Source: a virus. From it: a stretch of DNA of 20,768 nucleotides. The stretch lies in IMG/VR virus record IMGVR_UViG_3300017967_006367, positions 1 through 20,768 of that record, one strand, 5' to 3'. The translations under genes were made by a program, and so were the position numbers. Numbering within the stretch: position 1 is the first letter of the stretch; every line of letters begins with the position of its first letter. This document shows positions 14,127-20,768 of the stretch, one piece after another. The notes under the pieces are model-generated. The model was not told the origin of the DNA. It did not search any database and worked only from the letters and a program-made list of their open reading frames with translations.

Positions 14127-17100
14127 CTATTGACTATCTGCGATTGAAAGGATACCCCTTATATTTAGTCCACCGTCAGAAGAAACAAATTGAATAACAT
14201 CAGTTCCAGAAGAAGTTAGAGTAGGAGCAACACCACCAGGCCACTTAATTGCAGAGTCCCAAGTCACAGTATATGCACCACCATTAGTTAATTCTAAAGT
14301 ACCGAACCATGCCTTGTCTGTCTGCAATCCACTGAATGATATTGTATAATTTCCAGTAGCAGTATATCTAAAGTAATTATATCCTCCGTTGAGTACAGTA
14401 GCCCCATTAGCAGAACCGCTATCAACACTAGAAATTTGTGATTGTACTGTAAGTCCTCCACTAATATTCAGAGTTCCAAAATCAGCAACAGGAACATCAA
14501 GAGCAGATGCTGACAGTTTTCCAGCAACTTTGGTATCACTTTCAATATCGAAAGAAGCACTCTTGAGAGCAAACTGTAAGATTCCATAATATCGTGCATT
14601 ACTAATATTAATATAAAGTTTATCATTAGCAGGACTTATGAACAAACTTGGGGCATTTTGAGTAAAATAAGTTCCTTCTAGATAATTATCACCATATCCA
14701 TATCGTTTATCAGTGGATCTATATGTACTAACACGTCCACCAGATTTTGCAGAATATAACATATATGGAACTGAGAGGTCCCATTCATATATTCCAAAAT
14801 AAGGTGGACTATTGTACATAGAAGTTTTATACATCTTTGTACCATCAGAATTAAATACAAAGTCCCACGTATTATTACCCCAGTATAAATTTTCATCATA
14901 AGAATAATCTAACCATACTGCATCATTATACATAGTATCAATTTCCCAAGGTGTTGAGAGTTGATATGTATGCAGTCTATCATTACTATTGTCTACAAAT
15001 GTAAGTTCGGTTCCACTAGGATTAAATACCATTCCAGTTGGAGAATTTACATTACGATTACTATTAGACGCTCGGTATCCTTTTGTTTTGGTCGGTTTCG
15101 CAGAACTTATATCCCAGTTACGAGATAAGTCAAATTGGAACAGAGTGTAAGTAGCTTGATAATTAGCAATATACATTCTTGTACCATCTCTTCCAAACTC
15201 AAGTGTATAATCATTTGCGTTACCATTCGTAATGGCGTTTAGGTAAACCTCAGAGTGTCTTGCAGCAGTTGAAATTTCCCATGGTGTAGACAACTTATAC
15301 TGAATAACAGTATCATTAGGGTTATCTAATACGTACATCCACTCACCATCAGGATTAAACCTAACCTCAGATGGAAGAGTACTAGTTGTTTGGAAATATG
15401 TGCTGACACCAGAGTGTGTCTCAATATCCCAAGCAGTAGAAAGATCATACTGCGCTACTCTATCATTTGTGGACCCAACAACATACATTTTAGTACCATC
15501 AGGTTTAAATGTAAGTCCAGTAATGGCAGTATCAGTAACAGTAGTTGATATTCCTGCATTAGTTGCATATCTAATATCGTATGCACGCGAGTATGGAATT
15601 TCTAATTGATATACTTTATCGTTTTGGTTTCCACCAAAGTATACCTTAGTACCATTATTATTCCATGATACACCTCTTGGATCATTATCTATTGCATTAA
15701 TGTACCAATCTCTGGATACCTCTCTTGCAGTAGAAAGATCCCAAGGTGTTTCCATTTCATATGGATAGAGGGCGTAATCAGTATCATTCAAAACATAGAA
15801 TCTCTTTCCATCAGCAGCAATTCTGATACTCCTAGGATCGTTTACGTCATTACCAGTATCAAAGGTTCCTACTATGAATTCATGTGTTAAAGTTTTAGTT
15901 CCAATATTCCATGGTGAAGATAATGTATATTCATGAATACTAGAAGTTGTATATGATCCATCATAATTAGTCAGATACATCTTTGTACCATCAGGTTTGA
16001 ATTCAATTCCAGTGTAATTGTCACCAAGATCATAAGCCTGATCATAAGTAGCGGTGCTTATTTCCCAAGGTGTTGTTAAAGTATACTCATGAATGTCTTG
16101 ATCTGTATCATTATCTTCAACAACATATAGTTTTAATCCATCTGGTCTAATGTAGAATTTGTTGTCGTTAGTATTATCATCACTTCCAGTTTCATAAGTA
16201 TCTAACCATCCCTGTACATTTTGTGCGGAGGAAAGATTATATGCAGTTGACAATCCAATTGCACCAAATCCATTAAGATTTGAATTCCAGGTAAACAGAA
16301 GTTTATTTCCATCAGAACTCATAAAGATGTCATCTGGAGTGTTACTAAACTGAGAAGGTGTGGAAATACTAGTTGTCAGAGAAGCAGTTCCGACATCTGC
16401 AGGTGTTGATAATGTATACTGATAAATCTTATCATTCTGTTGTCCGAGAACATACATCTCACTATTATCATTATTAAATGTAAGTCCAACAGGTGTATTA
16501 TCCTCACTAGTGACACTAAATGATGTAGTTAGAGATGCGGTACTTACGTTCCATGGAGTAGATAGAGTGTACTGTTGCACAGCATCTGCAGAGTATCCAA
16601 CCAGATACATGGTTGTACCAGCACCAGTAATATGAACGGCAGAAAGATTAGTGTCTTCAGAAGATGCATCAAAACTGGTTGTAAATCCTATACTCAGGAT
16701 ATTCCAAGGATCTGTAGCATCATACTGATAAACGTAGTTTGTAGATTCATCGGTAATGTAGAACTTAGTACCTTCATCATTTACAAACAATCCAGATGGA
16801 GTAGTCAGTTCAGTTAAATCATCAGTTTGTCTCCATGTATATTTTGCAGTTCTGATATCAAATGGTGTTGATAATTTAAACTCATACAGAGCATCAGATG
16901 TATTACCCAACATGATAACCTTATCACCAGTTGGACTATAAACAGAACTCTGTGCTACGGTATCAATAGGTGTTACACTATAAACTTCATTATCTCTAGA
17001 AATTGTTTCAGGACTTAATTTATTCTTATTAGATATTTTTCTAATATCAGCAGTTCCGTGTACAACTAAAGATTCTTGCTCAGGATATTCACTTCTTCCA

Positions 17101-20100
17101 ATAGAAACTTTTCTAAGGTTAGAAGTATCTGCTTCCAATAAGTTAGAACGTAGTCTTCCATTAACAGAAACTTCACCATTTAAATCTATTTCACCAGTAA
17201 TAGTTGTCTTTTCATGAGGTATCTTGTAATTAAATATGTAAGCATCAATTGAGAAAGCAAGTTCTGTATCACCTTTGATAAGTCGCATTCCATTGAATAT
17301 ATTTGACTGAGCAAATTCATTTGGATAATTAACAAATTGATTTGTAGTTACTCTAGCACCATGAAGTTTGTATGGAGATGCTAATTTAAACTCATGAACT
17401 CCTTGCTGATAAGTGCTACCTGTTATTTGTGCGTACAAGTATCTACCATCAGCACTAAGAGACATTGCGTATACCGCAGTACCAATAGAGGTGGTATAAT
17501 CATTAAGAATGTCAATATAACCTCTGTTCATTACACGAGCAGAAGAAATATCATTCACTCTTGACATCTCAAGTTTCCATAATCTATCAAGAGTTGATAT
17601 GGTTGTGATGAAGACTGTGGAATCATCTTTATAATAGATTCCAGTTGCATAAGATTCAGCATCAAAATGATCATCAATCCTAAGGAATTTTACTGTACTA
17701 GCATCAAATGCTAATGCTGTAGATACATCCCAAGCAGTTTGAAGTTCGTACTGCAATAGATTAGCATTATATTCACCAGTCAAATACAATATCTTACCAT
17801 CAGTACTGAACTCAAACACTGTTGGGGTATACTCGGCCAGAGGACCCCAATATTGATAGGATGTTGAAGCAGGTGTGTATCTGGTGTTAAGTAATTTTTC
17901 GTGAGTAGCAGTTGATATATCCCAAGCAGAAGATAGTGAATATTGATAGAGATATCCAGTATCTCTACCAGCAATATACATCTTGGTTCCGTCTGACTTA
18001 AACTTAACATCACGGGGATCATAGTCAGTGGAGGTTCCTGGTCTATGAGTATCAAAACTGGTTGAAGAAGTTATTGATGTAACATCCCATGCAGTACCTA
18101 AAACATATTCCTTGACTTGATGGTTGGTTTCATCAGTAACATAAAGTTTTAATCCATCAGATTTAAAGGTTAATCCACATGGTATATAATCAACTTGATA
18201 TTCACCAGCATATTCATAATCAACAGGATCCCATGCCTTTCCAAGCATGTCACGCTGAACAATCTTATATGAAGGATTAGCATTGTTTTGGACTGAATAG
18301 TAATATCTCAATCCATTTGGTCTAAATGTAATTCCAAACGTATCTGGATTGGTGTTATTAAATTCACGATTATTCAGTTGTACGCAATCACCAGCGAATT
18401 TTAAAGTATTGATAGACCATGGTTCTTTAAAGTCAAATTCTAGGATATAAGTAGATCCACCAATATATAATTTACGTCCGTCTTTGCTAATATCCAGAGT
18501 TCTTCCAATATCAGCATTTAAGAAGAAATTGCCATAATCAAAAGATCCAACTTTGCTTAATGATTTAATATCCCATGGAACAGAAGCATCAAATTCATGT
18601 ACTATATCGGTGTTGGTAGTACCACCAGAGAGAACATATAATTTAGTTCCATCATATTTCCATTTTACAGAATCAACATTATAAAGAGCAAAGTTATAGT
18701 TTGTATAAACTCGTGTCAGATTTGAATATGAGTTGAAATCCCATGGAATAGAAAGATCCGCTTGATATAAAACGTTACCACTATTGGAGTAGGTTAATTT
18801 AGTTCCATCAGCACTAAAGTCAAATCCATAGAGATAAGATACATAATCATCTTCAGAATCAGTTATTTTACGATTACTGACATTGGTAAGTTTTGCAGTT
18901 GATATATCCCATGCAGTTGACAAATCAAATCTAGTTACATATTGAGTAATTTGATCGAGTACAAAGAGGTAATCTCCATAAGTAGAGAAATGAATAGTAC
19001 ATCTTTGTCCTAGGTCATAATCACCTACAAACGGTTCAAGATTGAGAACTTTTCCGGTATATTTTACGGTAGTTATATCCCATGGAGTTGCAAATTCCCA
19101 CTCGTAAACTCCCATATTATATGGTGTAATTTCCCCAAAAGTATTAGAGATGCTAATCTCAACCGTCCATAACTTCTTACCATCAGATTTTATTACTACA
19201 TCCCCAGGTACATTAATATCTGCTGCAGCGTTAGTACCAGTTTCTTTTGAAAGAGTTGCAGTACTTACATCCCAATCAGTGGATAAAGAATACTGATAGA
19301 TTTTATCATTCTGGTTGCCAAGAAGATACATCGTATCTCCACCAGTGCTAAATCCAACAGATACTGGTACATTATCTTCGGTCGTTGTTTGGAAACTAGT
19401 TGTAAATCCAGCAGTATTTAATTCCCATGGTGTAGATAAAGTGTATTGATATACACCCTCATATCCAGTACCTTGATCGTTAGTAACATAGAAGTAATCA
19501 CCACCAGTACTAAATCCAATAGATTGTACAGATCCGTCACCAGAAGTACCACTTCCCTCTCTGAATTGCAATCCATCATATGGATGTGCTGTCGTTAAAT
19601 CCCATGGTGTATCAAGTTTCCATTGATAGATAACACCTTCATCCTCGCTACTGCCAAGGGTGGCAACGTACATATATCTTCCATCATCATTAAATTTTAA
19701 CCCACTCCATGTTACATTGGGATCATATCTTCCAAATAGTGCATAATTTAAATGTACACGTTGAGCATCACTATATGCATCACCAATGTTATTACCATTA
19801 GCACTAATATATGGAAGATTTGCATTACCAGCAACAGTTAAATCATCATATAGAGATGAAGTAGTACCAATTCCAAGATTTGCAAATGTAGATCTCCCTT
19901 CAACATCTATTGCATTATTAAATTTAGATCTACCATATACTTCTAAACCATCAGCAATAATATTCTTTTTCCAATCAAATTTAATCTCAGTTAATGAAAC
20001 GTTAGTATCGTCAGAAACAATAATCCCATCTTCATCTTTTGTTAGGATGAATCCCCGTGGACCGTCAACATACTCAGAAATTTTAAAAGTATCAGCAACA

Positions 20101-20768
20101 ACTGCTGTAATTGGACTCCATCGTTCAGCACATTCCCATTTTACTATCCAAGATTGATTATTATTGCCATTATAATAGAAGACATATAATCCATATCCAT
20201 CAGCAGAAAACTCTGATGCATATACATTAGTCAAATATACTGGATCCTTATGATATGACGAAAGATTATCAAGTCCAATCTGTTTCGCATGAGTATAGTA
20301 GGTAGCAGTAGTAACATCCCATGGAGTCGATAACTCGAGTTGCCAAAGAACGTCTTTCTGATATCCAAGAATAAACATTCTTGTTCCTTCTGGATTAAAT
20401 CTTATTCCACTCGGGGTTTGATCAAACCCTCCCACATAAAAATACTTACTATATGTTGCACTTGATACATTATCTTTTATGGAAAGATCATATTGGTAAA
20501 CTACATCATTAGTTTGTCCAACAACATACATCGAATATCCATCATTTCCAATCACAACATCCCAACATTGTGTCTCTTGTGATGCAAATGGATGGTCGGT
20601 ATCTGCACCAACATTAAACGTTGTAGTGAGTCCAGCACTAGCAATGTTAAATGCTGTGGTAAGTCCATACTGATATACAGTATCATTGGTATTACCAATA
20701 ACATACATTGAGGTGCCGTCACTATTAAACGACAATCCATTTACACCTGTTTCTATAGAGACACTGAA
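14127..20768 (-). CDS. Giant propeller-repeat tail protein, N-terminus beyond the window (at least 2213 aa)
   Basis: The frame is open to the last base, so the true start is outside. It consists of about 35 repeats of 45-60 aa with the pattern 'G-hydrophobic-x-F-x-x-DG-(T/x)-(K/x)-MYV...ND-x-V-x-QY-x-LST-(A/P)-WD-(I/V)-STA', typical of beta-propeller blades (YVTN/WD40-like by shape). The repeats fall into an incomplete first block (about 4-5 blades), a block of 15 (about residues 350-1185) and another of 15 (about 1270-2075). Each block is followed by a shaft-like stretch such as LGIGTTSSLYDDLTVAGNA (near 300), and the protein ends in a C-terminal domain near 2100-2213 (TVTWDSAIKWPGG.APTLT..GTDVIQFVS) of a type seen in phage tail fibres. 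It is probably a virion surface fibre or tail appendage. It is co-oriented with the LamG adhesin and 12 bp from it, likely one late transcript. Fold and role are inferred from repeats and context. Confidence 0.9.
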   Translation of the reverse strand, partial: FSVSIETGVNGLSFNSDGTSMYVIGNTNDTVYQYGLTTAFNIASAGLTTTFNVGADTDHPFASQETQCWDVVIGNDGYSMYVVGQTNDVVYQYDLSIKDNVSSATYSKYFYVGGFDQTPSGIRFNPEGTRMFILGYQKDVLWQLELSTPWDVTTATYYTHAKQIGLDNLSSYHKDPVYLTNVYASEFSADGYGLYVFYYNGNNNQSWIVKWECAERWSPITAVVADTFKISEYVDGPRGFILTKDEDGIIVSDDTNVSLTEIKFDWKKNIIADGLEVYGRSKFNNAIDVEGRSTFANLGIGTTSSLYDDLTVAGNANLPYISANGNNIGDAYSDAQRVHLNYALFGRYDPNVTWSGLKFNDDGRYMYVATLGSSEDEGVIYQWKLDTPWDLTTAHPYDGLQFREGSGTSGDGSVQSIGFSTGGDYFYVTNDQGTGYEGVYQYTLSTPWELNTAGFTTSFQTTTEDNVPVSVGFSTGGDTMYLLGNQNDKIYQYSLSTDWDVSTATLSKETGTNAAADINVPGDVVIKSDGKKLWTVEISISNTFGEITPYNMGVYEWEFATPWDITTVKYTGKVLNLEPFVGDYDLGQRCTIHFSTYGDYLFVLDQITQYVTRFDLSTAWDISTAKLTNVSNRKITDSEDDYVSYLYGFDFSADGTKLTYSNSGNVLYQADLSIPWDFNSYSNLTRVYTNYNFALYNVDSVKWKYDGTKLYVLSGGTTNTDIVHEFDASVPWDIKSLSKVGSFDYGNFFLNADIGRTLDISKDGRKLYIGGSTYILEFDFKEPWSINTLKFAGDCVQLNNREFNNTNPDTFGITFRPNGLRYYYSVQNNANPSYKIVQRDMLGKAWDPVDYEYAGEYQVDYIPCGLTFKSDGLKLYVTDETNHQVKEYVLGTAWDVTSITSSTSFDTHRPGTSTDYDPRDVKFKSDGTKMYIAGRDTGYLYQYSLSSAWDISTATHEKLLNTRYTPASTSYQYWGPLAEYTPTVFEFSTDGKILYLTGEYNANLLQYELQTAWDVSTALAFDASTVKFLRIDDHFDAESYATGIYYKDDSTVFITTISTLDRLWKLEMSRVNDISSARVMNRGYIDILNDYTTSIGTAVYAMSLSADGRYLYAQITGSTYQQGVHEFKLASPYKLHGARVTTNQFVNYPNEFAQSNIFNGMRLIKGDTELAFSIDAYIFNYKIPHEKTTITGEIDLNGEVSVNGRLRSNLLEADTSNLRKVSIGRSEYPEQESLVVHGTADIRKISNKNKLSPETISRDNEVYSVTPIDTVAQSSVYSPTGDKVIMLGNTSDALYEFKLSTPFDIRTAKYTWRQTDDLTELTTPSGLFVNDEGTKFYITDESTNYVYQYDATDPWNILSIGFTTSFDASSEDTNLSAVHITGAGTTMYLVGYSADAVQQYTLSTPWNVSTASLTTSFSVTSEDNTPVGLTFNNDNSEMYVLGQQNDKIYQYTLSTPADVGTASLTTSISTPSQFSNTPDDIFMSSDGNKLLFTWNSNLNGFGAIGLSTAYNLSSAQNVQGWLDTYETGSDDNTNDNKFYIRPDGLKLYVVEDNDTDQDIHEYTLTTPWEISTATYDQAYDLGDNYTGIEFKPDGTKMYLTNYDGSYTTSSIHEYTLSSPWNIGTKTLTHEFIVGTFDTGNDVNDPRSIRIAADGKRFYVLNDTDYALYPYEMETPWDLSTAREVSRDWYINAIDNDPRGVSWNNNGTKVYFGGNQNDKVYQLEIPYSRAYDIRYATNAGISTTVTDTAITGLTFKPDGTKMYVVGSTNDRVAQYDLSTAWDIETHSGVSTYFQTTSTLPSEVRFNPDGEWMYVLDNPNDTVIQYKLSTPWEISTAARHSEVYLNAITNGNANDYTLEFGRDGTRMYIANYQATYTLFQFDLSRNWDISSAKPTKTKGYRASNSNRNVNSPTGMVFNPSGTELTFVDNSNDRLHTYQLSTPWEIDTMYNDAVWLDYSYDENLYWGNNTWDFVFNSDGTKMYKTSMYNSPPYFGIYEWDLSVPYMLYSAKSGGRVSTYRSTDKRYGYGDNYLEGTYFTQNAPSLFISPANDKLYINISNARYYGILQFALKSASFDIESDTKVAGKLSASALDVPVADFGTLNISGGLTVQSQISSVDSGSANGATVLNGGYNYFRYTATGNYTISFSGLQTDKAWFGTLELTNGGAYTVTWDSAIKWPGGVAPTLTSSGTDVIQFVSSDGGLNIRGILSIADSQ
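14540..16960 (-). repeat. Propeller-blade block B (15 units)
   Basis: Fifteen successive blades run from SSVYSPTGDKVIMLGN to the divergent SLFISPANDKLYIN unit; fourteen carry a recognisable '(L/A)-x-x-P-W-x-(I/V/L)-x-x-A'-like edge and the last ends in ASFDIES. The unit count is the same as in block A. Boundaries are approximate. Confidence 0.75.
17215..19720 (-). repeat. Propeller-blade block A (15 units)
   Basis: Fifteen successive blades run from SGLKFNDDGRYMYVAT to the divergent GMRLIKGDTELAFSI unit, with the edge motif 'ST-(A/P)-WD-(I/V/L)-x-(T/S)-A' in most. The block is followed by the shaft-like stretch TTITGEIDLNGEVSVNG. Boundaries are approximate. Confidence 0.75.

Noticed and set aside
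19786-20157. Plus-strand open frame of 123 codons opposite the propeller gene
   Set aside because: Explained by the repetitive codon pattern of the minus-strand gene; no independent signal.
14127-20735. Propeller gene starting at 20735 inside the window
   Set aside because: The codon there is TTG in the middle of a blade (GVNGLSFNSDG) and the frame is open to the window end, so the true start is outside.

Overview
The window looks like part of the genome of a T4-like cyanophage (myovirus of marine Synechococcus/Prochlorococcus, Kyanoviridae-type). The reasons are a PhoH-like ATPase, a flavin-dependent thymidylate synthase (ThyX), a small CPYC glutaredoxin, several small conserved cyanophage proteins (FmdB-like, DUF4278-like, DUF6433-like), giant tail-fibre/adhesin genes, and AT-rich T4-late-like promoter boxes. 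This is inferred from protein recognition and layout only; no database search was possible. Every gene I can support lies on the minus strand, so transcription runs from high to low coordinates. No tRNA, rRNA, CRISPR or insertion sequence was seen.

Right part (4374-20768): two giant structural genes. The first to be transcribed (14127-20768, N-terminus outside the window) is an array of about 35 beta-propeller-like repeats. They fall into blocks of 15 and 15 (plus the tail of an earlier block), each closed by a short shaft-like segment, with a tail-fibre-type C-terminal domain. The second (4374-14114, 3246 aa) carries eight LamG/concanavalin-like domains, Asp-box (BNR) style segments and one PA14-like segment. 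Both are probably receptor-binding or adhesive distal tail fibres. A 157-aa gene (3875-4348) follows, with its own late-promoter-like box.

Middle part (2270-3834): glutaredoxin, then after a 191-bp gap a tightly packed trio: a membrane-anchored acidic protein, a DUF6433-like protein and a small conserved protein. Overlaps of 38 nt and 1 nt link these three genes.

Left part (1-2200): the most interesting part is a compact transcription unit at about 1596-2194. It has a near-consensus sigma70 promoter whose expected start falls on the first base of a glutamine-riboswitch-like aptamer (glnA / Downstream-peptide class). Behind it are a 56-65 aa peptide gene, a DUF4278-like 48-aa gene, a 29-aa single-span membrane peptide and a Rho-independent terminator. 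The peptide gene is itself flanked by the 5' and 3' strands of a second, split copy of the aptamer. The terminator loop supplies the -35 box of the next promoter, which drives a 55-aa gene, thyX, an FmdB-like gene and phoH (nucleotide and phosphate-stress related functions). The unit is likely a nitrogen-status (glutamine) sensing cassette expressed from the host sigma factor early in infection; that role is inference.
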